This document shows positions 8,063-16,393 of a stretch of DNA of 64,000 bases, one piece after another. This DNA comes from an uncultured bacterium. Lineage in GTDB: Bacteria; Muiribacteriota; Ozemobacteria; Ozemobacterales; Ozemobacteraceae. The notes beneath the pieces are model-generated. The model searched no databases, was not told where the DNA came from, and saw only the letters and a program-made list of their open reading frames with translations. The stretch's first letter is position 1, and the number at the start of each line of letters is the position of its first letter. Position numbers and translations under genes: made by a program. The DNA is taken from positions 1 to 64,000 of the forward strand of contig ONIU01000001.1 of NCBI GenBank assembly GCA_900317935.1. Reading direction: 5' to 3'.

Positions 8063-10798
8063 TTAATATTTTAAATCTTTCCAATTTTCTTCATAAAAAA
8101 TATTATCTTTAACAGCCATTATATTTGGATTTTTTTCAAGAATTACTCTATTTGTAGTAAAATGAGACGTATTCCAAAAATTAAGATTTTTATATACTTT
8201 TATTTCACTAGCTTTCTCGTTGTTATATAATTCTTTCCCTGTAAATGGATTTTTAGCGTTATTTATCAAATCTTTTGTAGCAATCCATGGGGTGTCTGCG
8301 TTTGTCATAAATGTATTATCTATTTTTAAATCAGAGTGTTGATTAAAGTCTTTAACCATTAAAAGCGGATTGAAAGGTAAAAGTTTTTCTTTCTCAAATT
8401 TTGATTTTGAAGAGAAATTAAATTCTTTATTGCCATGATCAGATACTATTATGATTCTACTATTATTATAAACATCGGATTGTTTAAGGTAATCTAAGTA
8501 TTCTCCAACTAATATTATTGAGGCCATTGCTGTATGATAAGCCATAAAGCTTAACTCATCGCTAAATATGTTTTTCCCGATGTTGGTTATTGTTTTACTA
8601 TATTTATAAGATGGATATTGGAAAAAATGAATACAATGAGTTAAGTCATTGTGAATAAGAGTAAAAGTATTATTTTCAGAATCAAATTTAGTTATATTTT
8701 TTAAATATAATAAAGAGGTATATGCGCTTATAACAGCATTTTCAGAAAAGTAACATGAATAAATAAGATTTTGGGTTTGTTCAGGTAAAAGATATATACC
8801 ATTATTATATATAAAGCTTTTCAAGTTTCTCGGTGATATCCTTAAAAAGGTATACAAATATAATCGTTTTTGTATTTTTTTATTTGTTTCTTTTTCCATA
8901 AGTATGTCATTTCGAAATTTGCTGTTATATTTGCCAGCCATCTTTATATAGTTCATATCTCTAGAAGAATATATATTGGTAAAATTACTATTATCATAGA
9001 AACGCATGAAAGGATCATTATCCCCTATAGGATCAACTACTGTTGCTAAATAGTTGTTGTTTTTAAATAAACTCATTAACATCAATGAGGATTCCAACCA
9101 TTTTTCTTGAAAATTTCTTTTGTCTTTATCCATATTAAGTGGACTATATTCATAACCGCCAATACATGGTGGATATCCCAACATTGTATTTACTGCAAAA
9201 GAAACTGTGTTTGGATAGAAAACAAAACCAGAATATGTTTTCTTTAATTCAGGTTTTTCCTCTAATATTTTAGGTAGCAAAACTCCCAAAAAGCGGTCTA
9301 AAAAAATAACAATTACGTTTTTTTTATTTTTTGAAAATCTTATATAATTTGATTGTGATAAAAGATTTGTAGTCTTATTTGTATTATCTATATATACAAT
9401 TCCATCTATATATTTTACCAATAGAATACTGGAAACGATTGTTTCTGAAAGCAATAATACGGACCCTAAAATAATAATATATTTTATATAGGATTTTTTT
9501 ATAGCATACCAAGTTAAAGTTAAAATTAATAATAAAACACTAAAGTTAGCTAGTTGAGAATATATATTACCAGAAAGTTTTTCAAGTGTTTCTAAACTTT
9601 CGAAACATAAGTTTGTGTCAACAGTTCCTAGATTATTGCCAAAATTAAGATGATTAAATAAAGAAAACAAATAAAAGGTTAAAAGTATAAATATAAAATA
9701 GACACGTGTTTCTTTTTTCAAAATATAAAAAACAACAGATCCCCAAAATAAATATAGCCCGATGAGAGTGTGTATATTGCCAATAAAAAATTTAGTTATA
9801 TTGCTGGTATTGCCTAATTCTATTTCAAACATATTTAAATCACTAGTAAGCAAACCTAATGGTACTAATAACCCTTGAATAAGAATTAAGCCAAGACTAC
9901 ATAGCAGAAAAATAATTAGTAAATACTTAGTAGAATTTCCCAATGCATTATTAAAATCTTTATAATGATCTTTTCTATATTTTAGCACTCCCAAAACAAT
10001 TATATATGGAAATAACAGTTGTATTATTTGAGAAATTGCAAGCAGTAAACTTCCTAAATCATTTATATAGCAAACAATGAAGAAAAACAGCATGAAAGCA
10101 GATAGTTTATAAACGAATTTTAGAGGTTCATTGTCATCCATATATTTATTCTTCAGCAAGTAAAAAAGATTATTGAATGACCAATATAAAACCAAGGCAG
10201 CTGGAGAGTCATATAGCACAATCAAGAAAAACAACGCCAACCCATATGATTGTATTCTGGTTTTTATTTCTTTTGATTTTATGTATAATTCGATTGATAC
10301 AATATTTATAATAGTCATTACAAAAGGTAAAATATTCAGCTTAAATCCAAAAATGTTAAGCAAACAATCAGGCTTTGATAAATCATCAATAATAAGCCAT
10401 GAATATCCATTCACCAGTTCTAAGTTAGAAAAAAAATGATAAGCTGCTATAAAAAAAGGAATTTGTAGTAAAAGACTAAAAGTGTTCCTAAGAGACATTA
10501 TAGGATTGTAATTGTTTTGGCGATACAAGGTTTGTAGCATAAAAAATTGTTCATCGCCATTAAAATTACGCTTTATCTTTGTTATATATGGCTCAAGATG
10601 TAATAGTATATTCTCTTCTTCCTTTTTAATTTTATCTGCCCTGTAATAGAAAGGCAAACACATTAAGGTAACTGAAAAGCTTATAAAAAAAATAGAACTG
10701 ACTAAATCTAATTCAAAAACGATGAAAAAAATAGAAAATAGAATTTCTATAATAAATTCTAAAGGAGAGATTATTGTATTGAATAGTATCGTTGACAT
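8063..10798 (-). CDS. YidC/Oxa1 domain fused to a sulfatase/LtaS-like phosphotransferase, copy 1
   Basis: 911 residues. Residues 1-220 align with bacterial YidC: ISPLEFIIEILFSIFF, the cytoplasmic hairpin, LYRQNNYNPIMSLRN, LLLQIPFFIAAYHFF, WLIIDDLSKPD, and SPAALVLYWSFNNLFYLLK. The groove Arg of insertases (five residues before the conserved Pro49) is Thr44. Residues 230-465 add about six to seven more helices. Residues 490-890 are an alkaline-phosphatase-superfamily domain: NVIVIFLDRF with Asp501, a candidate Thr nucleophile T538 in TMLGYPP, NDLTHCIH (His721/His724) and VSDHGN (Asp787-His788). Relatives of that domain transfer phosphoglycerol or phosphoethanolamine outside the membrane. Copies 2 and 3 lie in the phosphonate operon. 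Probably an envelope phospho- or phosphono-transferase; the fusion's real role is unknown to me. Confidence 0.8.
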   Translation of the reverse strand: MSTILFNTIISPLEFIIEILFSIFFIVFELDLVSSIFFISFSVTLMCLPFYYRADKIKKEEENILLHLEPYITKIKRNFNGDEQFFMLQTLYRQNNYNPIMSLRNTFSLLLQIPFFIAAYHFFSNLELVNGYSWLIIDDLSKPDCLLNIFGFKLNILPFVMTIINIVSIELYIKSKEIKTRIQSYGLALFFLIVLYDSPAALVLYWSFNNLFYLLKNKYMDDNEPLKFVYKLSAFMLFFFIVCYINDLGSLLLAISQIIQLLFPYIIVLGVLKYRKDHYKDFNNALGNSTKYLLIIFLLCSLGLILIQGLLVPLGLLTSDLNMFEIELGNTSNITKFFIGNIHTLIGLYLFWGSVVFYILKKETRVYFIFILLTFYLFSLFNHLNFGNNLGTVDTNLCFESLETLEKLSGNIYSQLANFSVLLLILTLTWYAIKKSYIKYIIILGSVLLLSETIVSSILLVKYIDGIVYIDNTNKTTNLLSQSNYIRFSKNKKNVIVIFLDRFLGVLLPKILEEKPELKKTYSGFVFYPNTVSFAVNTMLGYPPCIGGYEYSPLNMDKDKRNFQEKWLESSLMLMSLFKNNNYLATVVDPIGDNDPFMRFYDNSNFTNIYSSRDMNYIKMAGKYNSKFRNDILMEKETNKKIQKRLYLYTFLRISPRNLKSFIYNNGIYLLPEQTQNLIYSCYFSENAVISAYTSLLYLKNITKFDSENNTFTLIHNDLTHCIHFFQYPSYKYSKTITNIGKNIFSDELSFMAYHTAMASIILVGEYLDYLKQSDVYNNSRIIIVSDHGNKEFNFSSKSKFEKEKLLPFNPLLMVKDFNQHSDLKIDNTFMTNADTPWIATKDLINNAKNPFTGKELYNNEKASEIKVYKNLNFWNTSHFTTNRVILEKNPNIMAVKDNIFYEENWKDLKY

Positions 10799-10950
10799 AT
10801 CAATAACTCTTCATTTATTCGCTAAAAAACTAATATAAATATCGAGAGACGTTTTTCAATTTAGGAAATACTGGAGTAACAAAAGGAATGTTATTATATT
10901 AAAAGATTTATTTCAACTTTAATATGAAAAATTTTATATATTCATCAAAT

Positions 10951-10987
10951 AAAAAAGAGACTATCTTTGAAAAAGATAGTCTCTTTT
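10951..10987 (-). terminator. Rho-independent terminator after the FecR-domain gene
   Basis: Perfect 15-bp stem (10954-10968 with 10972-10986) and GAA loop, A-rich on the left and T-rich on the right, so it can work in both directions. It sits 14 bases past the stop at 11001. Confidence 0.88.
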
Positions 10988-11000
10988 CTAGTCTAATATA

Positions 11001-11780
11001 TTAATGTTTTCTAGCAGATTTCCTTACTGCCTTTTTGGGAGTTTCAGAGGCTTTGTTTTCTTTCTTTTCTGCTTTTTTGAATCTTTCCATTGCTTCAACG
11101 GCTCTCGGATCGTCTTCGCCGTATTCGTTCTTCAGATTAATATAATCCATATAGAGTTTATATACGTCATTTCCTGAATTATTGGCTTCCCAATCCTTGT
11201 CACTCCATTCAGCTTTTTTGATTTCGGTATTGAATTCAACTGGCTTAGAAAGATCACCTTCAGCGTCTGCAAAAGCTGCTAAACCTTCAGTAAGAAGAGC
11301 ATCACCTGCATTGTTACCTCTTACTGCAACAGCGCCTTCAACTACAGAAACAGAAGTTTTCTTGCGAGAAGTAACAGCAACTTCAAATTCAGTACCTCTG
11401 ATACCAGCTACGAGAGATGGGGTTTCAATTCTGAATTCAGTGCCTCTTTTGGTAAATTTATACCAGGTTTTACCTTTGAAAACTCTGATGCTCATTGGCT
11501 GAACTTCGATTAAAGTTCTTTCTTTAATGCGCATGTTAGTGCCATCAGCATAAGCTAAGGTAGCTTTTGAATCTATTAGAGTTTCGAGAAGATCGCCTGC
11601 ATAAAGATCACAGGATTCACTTATAACATCGGTTTTATTACTACCTACACGTGTAAGCTTAACCTGACCGCTAATTATTTCTAATTTAGCATCAAGTGGA
11701 ACAAGTTCTTCTGCAAAAGATGCAGTAGAAAATAACAAAGCAAATACAGCTAGAAGGAAGCACAATGCGGTGCGTTTCAT
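11001..11780 (-). CDS. Secreted FecR-domain protein
   Basis: 259 residues counted from the ATG at 11780. Residues 1-23 are a signal peptide (MKRTALCFLLA...SFAEE). Residues 30-170 show the FecR fold with GTEFRIETPSLVAGIRGTEFEV and VVEGAVAVRG, the conserved GxRGTxF and EGxVxV motifs. The C-terminus is a Lys/Glu-rich helix and a basic tail (KKAVRKSARKH). Lacking a membrane anchor, it is not the classical FecR anti-sigma regulator; free periplasmic FecR-domain proteins are common and of unknown role. I choose 11780 rather than an upstream in-frame codon because AGGAGG lies 10 bases before it. A consensus sigma-70 promoter is about 60 bases upstream and a terminator follows, so it is monocistronic and probably well expressed. 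Confidence 0.85.
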   Translation of the reverse strand: MKRTALCFLLAVFALLFSTASFAEELVPLDAKLEIISGQVKLTRVGSNKTDVISESCDLYAGDLLETLIDSKATLAYADGTNMRIKERTLIEVQPMSIRVFKGKTWYKFTKRGTEFRIETPSLVAGIRGTEFEVAVTSRKKTSVSVVEGAVAVRGNNAGDALLTEGLAAFADAEGDLSKPVEFNTEIKKAEWSDKDWEANNSGNDVYKLYMDYINLKNEYGEDDPRAVEAMERFKKAEKKENKASETPKKAVRKSARKH

Positions 11781-11840
11781 GGTTATAAAGCCTCCTGATA
11801 AACTTCTGTCCTTATAGAGACGTGACATTAAACTATTATG

Positions 11841-11869
11841 ATTATAAGAATCAATAGCAAAAGTGTCAA
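11841..11869 (-). promoter_or_regulatory. Consensus sigma-70 promoter of the FecR-domain gene
   Basis: Minus strand TTGACA (11864-11869), 17-base spacer, TATAAT (11841-11846): a perfect match to consensus in sequence and spacing. Confidence 0.85.
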
Positions 11870-11901
11870 GTGTACATAAGAATAAAAATTGTTTAAATTT
11901 A

Positions 11902-12486
11902 TTAACCGTTATTAATATAGGTTAGGAATATTTTTTCCAAATCTGATTTAGCCTTTTCTAAATCATCATTTATTAGACAATATTTGTACTGCTTAGAATA
12001 ATCTATTTCTTTTCTTGCATTTATCATGCGCTTTTTCAAAGATTCTTCGCTGTCCATATTTCTTCCGCGAATTCGATGTTCTAATTCTTCAAAGCTTGGT
12101 GGAAGAATAAAAATCATTATTGCTTCAGGGTATTCCTGATGGATTTTCATTCCGCCCTGAACATCAATGTTAAGAACAACATGTTTGCCTGCATTAACGT
12201 TATCCATCAGAAATTTTCGTGGTGTTCCGTAATAATTGCCGTGAACACAAGCCCATTCTGCAAAAGCATTATTCTTTATTGCTTCTTCAAATTCTGCAGC
12301 TGAACAGAAATTATATTCCTGTCCGTCTTTTTCGCCGCCTCGCGGAGCTCTTGAAGTTGTCGAAATAGAATAAACAACCTGGGGCTTGAATTTTTCTATC
12401 ATGTGGTTGCACAAAACGGTTTTCCCGACGCCAGAAGGTCCGGAAACAATAAAGATATAACCTTTTTTATTTTGTGTAGTATTCAT
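11902..12486 (-). CDS. gmk: Guanylate kinase
   Basis: Phosphorylates GMP to GDP in the cytoplasm. 194 residues, the family size. P-loop GPSGVGKTVLCNHM near the N-terminus, the GMP-binding region STTSRAPRGGEKDGQEYNF, and the lid IRGRNMDSEESLKKRM. It begins 10 bases after gpmI on the same strand and probably shares its promoter at 14070. Assignment is firm. Confidence 0.96.
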   Translation of the reverse strand: MNTTQNKKGYIFIVSGPSGVGKTVLCNHMIEKFKPQVVYSISTTSRAPRGGEKDGQEYNFCSAAEFEEAIKNNAFAEWACVHGNYYGTPRKFLMDNVNAGKHVVLNIDVQGGMKIHQEYPEAIMIFILPPSFEELEHRIRGRNMDSEESLKKRMINARKEIDYSKQYKYCLINDDLEKAKSDLEKIFLTYINNG

Positions 12487-12496
12487 TTCTTAATGA

Positions 12497-14032
12497 TTAC
12501 TTCTTTGATATAAGAGAACAACCAGTCATTTCGGCAGGTTTTTCAATGCCCATCAAGTCAAGAATAGTAGGAGCAATATCACAAAGCTTTCCAGATGATT
12601 TTAATTCAAGGTTTTTCTTGGAAACAACACAGAAAGGAACAACATTTGTTGTGTGTTCTGTGAATGGTTCTCCGGTTTTCAAATTAACCATTTGTTCTGC
12701 ATTGCCGTGGTCAGCTGTAATAAAACAGTCATAACCAAGTTCATAAGCAACAGGTATGACTTTTGAAAGAACGTTGTTAACAGTGCTGACAGCTTTTATA
12801 GCTGCTTCCATTATGCCTGTATGACCAACCATATCACAGTTTGCAAAATTAACCATGATAAAAGAATATTTTTCGCTTCTGAGTTTTTCGATAAGTGTAT
12901 CGCCTACTTCAAAAGCAGACATTTCAGGTTTTAAATCATAGGTTTTAACCTTTGGAGATGGAATAACCTGACGTTCTTCTAATGGGAAGGGAGTTTCAAC
13001 TCCGCCGTTTGTAAAATAAGTTACATGAGCATATTTTTCTGTTTCAGCAAGTCTGAACTGAGCTAATCCTTTTTTGGAGATTACTTCGCCTATTACGTTA
13101 GTTGGGTGCTGAGGAGGGAATACCATCGGCAGTTTAAACTCATCAGCATAATTGGTGAACATTACGTAATCTACTTTCATTTCTTTGCGCTTGAATTCAT
13201 TGAAATCAGGTTTAGTAAATACCTTTGCTATTTCTCTCATTCTATCTGCTCTGAAATTGAAAGCAAGGATAGCATCGCCGTCATCTATTGTTGCAACAGG
13301 TGAGCCGTTTTCTTCAATTACAACAGGAACGATGAATTCATCTGTAACATTATCTTTATAAGAAGCTTCTATGGCTTCAACTGGATCAGAAAAACGGTTT
13401 CCAACACCATGAACAAGAGCCTGATAGGCTTTTTCTATTCTTTCCCATCTATTGTCTCTATCCATTGCATAAAAACGACCGCAGACTGTTGCTATACGAC
13501 CTACGCCAAGTTCTTTTGTTTTATCCTGGACGGCTTTAACATAATGAACACCACTGGTTGGTGAAGTATCTCTACCGTCTGTAAAACAGTGAATGAATAA
13601 CTTCTTTAAACCTTTTTTCTTGGCAAGTTCCAATATGGCATAAATGTGTTCAATATGACTGTGAACACCACCGTCGGAAACAAGACCATATATATGTAAT
13701 GAATGATTAGTTGCAATCATTTTATCCATTACTTCGTTCATAGCTTTATTATTAAAGAAATCACCATCTTCAATAGATTTGTTTATTCTTGTAATATCCT
13801 GATAAACAATACGGCCTGCACCAATATTTAAGTGTCCTACTTCAGAGTTGCCCATTTGTCCAGCAGGTAACCCTACTTCCAGACCAGAAGCGGCAAGAGT
13901 TGTGTAAGGACGTTCTGCAAAAAGTTTGTTTATGAATTCAGGTTTGGCAGAGTATATCGCATTGCCTTCCTGGGAATCTGAAACTCCATAACCATCAAGA
14001 ATAATTAATAAAGCCTTTGATTTTGTTTCCAT
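12497..14032 (-). CDS. gpmI: 2,3-bisphosphoglycerate-independent phosphoglycerate mutase
   Basis: Interconverts 3- and 2-phosphoglycerate in glycolysis using two Mn ions and a phosphoserine intermediate. 511 residues. LLIILDGYGVSD supplies the first metal Asp, GNSEVGHLNIGAGRIV contains the catalytic Ser, CFTDGRDTSPTSG and FNFRADRMREI bind substrate, and the second metal set is seen in NFANCDMVGHTG and ITADHGNAE. Start ATG at 14032 has AAGG about 8 bases upstream. First gene of a gpmI-gmk pair driven by a consensus promoter; divergent from pth. Confidence 0.96.
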   Translation of the reverse strand: METKSKALLIILDGYGVSDSQEGNAIYSAKPEFINKLFAERPYTTLAASGLEVGLPAGQMGNSEVGHLNIGAGRIVYQDITRINKSIEDGDFFNNKAMNEVMDKMIATNHSLHIYGLVSDGGVHSHIEHIYAILELAKKKGLKKLFIHCFTDGRDTSPTSGVHYVKAVQDKTKELGVGRIATVCGRFYAMDRDNRWERIEKAYQALVHGVGNRFSDPVEAIEASYKDNVTDEFIVPVVIEENGSPVATIDDGDAILAFNFRADRMREIAKVFTKPDFNEFKRKEMKVDYVMFTNYADEFKLPMVFPPQHPTNVIGEVISKKGLAQFRLAETEKYAHVTYFTNGGVETPFPLEERQVIPSPKVKTYDLKPEMSAFEVGDTLIEKLRSEKYSFIMVNFANCDMVGHTGIMEAAIKAVSTVNNVLSKVIPVAYELGYDCFITADHGNAEQMVNLKTGEPFTEHTTNVVPFCVVSKKNLELKSSGKLCDIAPTILDLMGIEKPAEMTGCSLISKK

Positions 14033-14069
14033 ATAAACCTTCTATAATCTAGCATCATTTGAAATCGGG

Positions 14070-14098
14070 ATTATACCTATGAATAGCTTTAATGTCAA
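14070..14098 (-). promoter_or_regulatory. Consensus sigma-70 promoter of gpmI-gmk
   Basis: Minus strand TTGACA (14093-14098), 17 bases, TATAAT (14070-14075), about 38 bases before the gpmI start. Confidence 0.85.
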
Positions 14099-14155
14099 AT
14101 AGCTTTTAAAAAGGCTGTTGTTGCTTATTTTGAAGAATATGCTTGTCTTAAAGTC

Positions 14156-14184
14156 TTGAATATAAAAGATTAAAGGAGTATAAT
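14156..14184 (+). promoter_or_regulatory. Sigma-70 promoter placed against the pth start codon
   Basis: TTGAAT (14156-14161), 17 bases, TATAAT (14179-14184). Transcription would begin about seven bases after the -10, at 14191, which is the A of the pth ATG. An AAAGGAG sequence lies inside the spacer, so it would be absent from that transcript. Confidence 0.65.
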
Positions 14185-14190
14185 ATTTTT

Positions 14191-14787
14191 ATGATAATTG
14201 TAGGTTTAGGTAATCCGGGAAAAGAATACGAAAACACCAGGCATAATGTAGGTTTTTGGTGTGCGGATAAACTTGCATCGTTTTTTGCTGTTGCTTTTTC
14301 TCCCATACGAAAATATAAAGCAGAGATTGCTTCTTTTAGATTCAATTCGGAAAATCACTATTTGCTTAAACCTCTAACTTATATGAATAATTCTGGAGAA
14401 GCGATTTGGGCTTTTCTTCAGGATAAGCAAACAGAGAGTTCAAATATACTGGTAATAGAGGACGATATCAATCTGCCTATTGGCAGGATTCGACTTAGAG
14501 CTAATGGAAGTGCCGGCGGACATAACGGATTAAAATCTATTATTTCCTTTATAGGAGAAAATTTTTGGCGATTAAGAGTAGGGGTTGGGTTGCCAAAATC
14601 TGAAGAAAATGATGGGGCAAGTGAACATGAAAAGCTTATTTCACATGTGCTTGGTGAAATTTCTTCTAATGAAGCTAGAATTTTAAAGCAGGTGATTGAT
14701 CAGATTCCGGAAATCGCTCAATATTGGCTGTCTAATGATGGAAATAAGGCAATGAACATATATAATCCTAAGATTTTTGGAAATTAA
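14191..14787 (+). CDS. pth: Peptidyl-tRNA hydrolase
   Basis: Recycles tRNA from peptidyl-tRNAs that drop off the ribosome. 198 residues: MIIVGLGNPGKEYENTRHNVGF carries the catalytic His, then YMNNSGEA, EDDINLPIGRIRLR and SAGGHNGLKSI, all Pth signatures. The start cannot be later, because the first strand is already the canonical one. A good promoter ends so close that the mRNA may be leaderless; a Shine-Dalgarno-like AAAGGAG 12 bases upstream would serve only a longer transcript. Divergent from gpmI, followed by cheC after about 100 bases. Confidence 0.95.
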   Translation: MIIVGLGNPGKEYENTRHNVGFWCADKLASFFAVAFSPIRKYKAEIASFRFNSENHYLLKPLTYMNNSGEAIWAFLQDKQTESSNILVIEDDINLPIGRIRLRANGSAGGHNGLKSIISFIGENFWRLRVGVGLPKSEENDGASEHEKLISHVLGEISSNEARILKQVIDQIPEIAQYWLSNDGNKAMNIYNPKIFGN

Positions 14788-14823
14788 TTTTTATTTTTAT
14801 TAAAAATTTTTTCCTCTGAGCTA

Positions 14824-14852
14824 TTGAAAAGTTTAAAAGGGTACTTTATAAT
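14824..14852 (+). promoter_or_regulatory. Sigma-70 promoter of the cheC-cheD-fliA operon
   Basis: TTGAAA (14824-14829), 17 bases, TATAAT (14847-14852), 34 bases upstream of the cheC ATG. It implies that fliA is made by the housekeeping polymerase as part of this operon. Confidence 0.75.
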
Positions 14853-14885
14853 AACTCTGATTAGTAGTTTACAGAGGTCTATTTA

Positions 14886-15506
14886 ATGGATAATGTTTTA
14901 AACATAACTAGAGAACAGCTTGATGCTCTTAGAGAAATCGGCAATATTGGCTCTGGCAATGCAGCTAGTGCGTTGGCCCAGTTTCTCAATAGAAAAATTG
15001 ACATGTCTGTTCCTAATGCCTCGATTATGGATTTAAATGATATTCCCATGATTGTTGGAGGTCCAAATACTCCTTTATTAGGAATATTCCTTAAAATAAT
15101 GGGTGAAATATCAGGTCGTTTTCTGCTACTCATTCCAGAATCAACTTCTATTAAAATACTTAAAACATTGATGCCTGGTTTCGAAATAAATTCACTTACT
15201 AAAATGGGTGAGATGGAAAGTTCTTGTATGAGAGAAATAGGTAATATTTTGGCAGGAGCTTTCTTGAATGCTTTGTCTGTTTTAACTCAGACTCCGATGC
15301 TTAATTCTCTTCCATCGCTTAATTTTGATTATGCAGGCGCAATGATAGATAATGTAGTGGCAGATATGACTGCTGTCAGCGATAAAGTTTTAATGATGGA
15401 AACATCTTTTATTGAAGAACAAGAAGATATGAGAATTCATATTTTCATATTACCAGCACCAGATTCTTTAAAGTTACTTCTTCAGAAAATAGGAGTAGCA
15501 GAATAA
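14886..15506 (+). CDS. cheC: CheC, CheY-P phosphatase
   Basis: Removes phosphate from CheY-P and binds CheD in the adaptation system of chemotaxis. 206 residues with the two-fold CheC repeat. Both active-site motifs fit D/S-x3-E-x2-N-x22-P exactly: D13-A-L-R-E-I-G-N followed 23 residues later by Pro, and S-C-M-R-E-I-G-N followed 23 residues later by Pro. Both phosphatase sites therefore look intact. The stop overlaps the cheD start (TAATG), indicating translational coupling. First gene of an apparent operon with cheD, a small membrane protein and fliA. Confidence 0.93.
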   Translation: MDNVLNITREQLDALREIGNIGSGNAASALAQFLNRKIDMSVPNASIMDLNDIPMIVGGPNTPLLGIFLKIMGEISGRFLLLIPESTSIKILKTLMPGFEINSLTKMGEMESSCMREIGNILAGAFLNALSVLTQTPMLNSLPSLNFDYAGAMIDNVVADMTAVSDKVLMMETSFIEEQEDMRIHIFILPAPDSLKLLLQKIGVAE

Positions 15507-15991
15507 TGTCTTCAGTTATACCAGTAGGAATGAGCCAGCTAAAGACTGCTAAATCACCATCGCAGTTAGCAGTATATGGAATAGGTTCATGCATTATATT
15601 ATCAATGTATGATGCTGCCAGACATGTTGGTGGTCTTGCTCATATTATGCTGCCTGATTCATCTGGAATGGATAAATCTAATATAAATACTATTAAATTT
15701 GCAGATACTGCTGTTCCTGCATTGATAGAAGCTGTATTAGATGAAGGTGCTCTTAGAGTCGGCTTAGAAGCTAAAATATTCGGTGGTTCAGAAATGTTTC
15801 CACCAACAGAAGATTTTACTAATACGATAGGCAGAGATAATACTATTGCTGTCAAAGCTGCTTTAAAGAAGCATAATATTCCATTAAAATGTGAAGACAC
15901 TGGTGGAACACATGGACGATCTATAGAGTTTGATTTATCAAACGGTGTTGTGAAAGTTTATATTGTTGGTGAAGAGGTGAGGGAACTCTAA
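15506..15991 (+). CDS. cheD: CheD, receptor glutamine deamidase
   Basis: Deamidates Gln in chemoreceptors and stimulates CheC. 161 residues. The catalytic Cys is in YGIGSCIIL, the His in GGLAHIMLPD, and the C-terminal GGTHGRSIEFDLSNG is typical. The Thr six residues before the Cys in well-studied CheD proteins (TxGLGSC) is Val here, which may weaken catalysis while keeping CheC binding. Overlaps cheC by one base and is followed directly by the next gene. Confidence 0.93.
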   Translation: MSSVIPVGMSQLKTAKSPSQLAVYGIGSCIILSMYDAARHVGGLAHIMLPDSSGMDKSNINTIKFADTAVPALIEAVLDEGALRVGLEAKIFGGSEMFPPTEDFTNTIGRDNTIAVKAALKKHNIPLKCEDTGGTHGRSIEFDLSNGVVKVYIVGEEVREL

Positions 15992-16369
15992 ATGTCGAGA
16001 CTTTCTTTGCTTATAGGAGTTTTCCTTGCCACAACAGTAACAAGTATAATAATACTTATGGCAGTTACGCAAAATGTTGCTAGCAATACCATAATTTATA
16101 GAGGAACAGTGATTTTCTTTATTTTTGGTTTTCTAGGAACTTTTTTTGGAAGTGTTCTTGAAGTGATTTTCATGCCTGTTGTACAAGAACAGGAAAGTGT
16201 AAAATTGCAAAAAGAAATAAAGGGTGAAGATCAAGAACTTCAAGCAGAATTAGGAGATCTTCTCGAAGATTGTAAAGTAAATTCTAATCATACTGAAAAT
16301 GGCACCCCTACCGATGAGTCAAAGTCGGGAACTGTTGTGTTGGACAATAGCTCGGCGGTGGTCTCATAA
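15992..16369 (+). CDS. Small two-helix membrane protein of unknown function between cheD and fliA
   Basis: 125 residues. Two hydrophobic helices (about 5-25 and 35-60) precede a soluble, acidic, Ser/Thr-rich tail of about 65 residues. The ATG abuts the cheD stop codon with no spacer, and fliA follows 24 bases later, so it is translated with the chemotaxis genes. I do not recognise a family. Position suggests a link to motility control, perhaps holding a partner at the membrane, but nothing in the sequence shows this. Confidence 0.75.
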   Translation: MSRLSLLIGVFLATTVTSIIILMAVTQNVASNTIIYRGTVIFFIFGFLGTFFGSVLEVIFMPVVQEQESVKLQKEIKGEDQELQAELGDLLEDCKVNSNHTENGTPTDESKSGTVVLDNSSAVVS

Positions 16370-16393
16370 GGCAGCCAGACACGGAGGGATGAT

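Noticed and set aside
8063-10798. Ordinary YidC insertase with a long tail
   Set aside because: The groove Arg is absent and the C-terminal half is a complete, conserved catalytic domain present in three paralogs.
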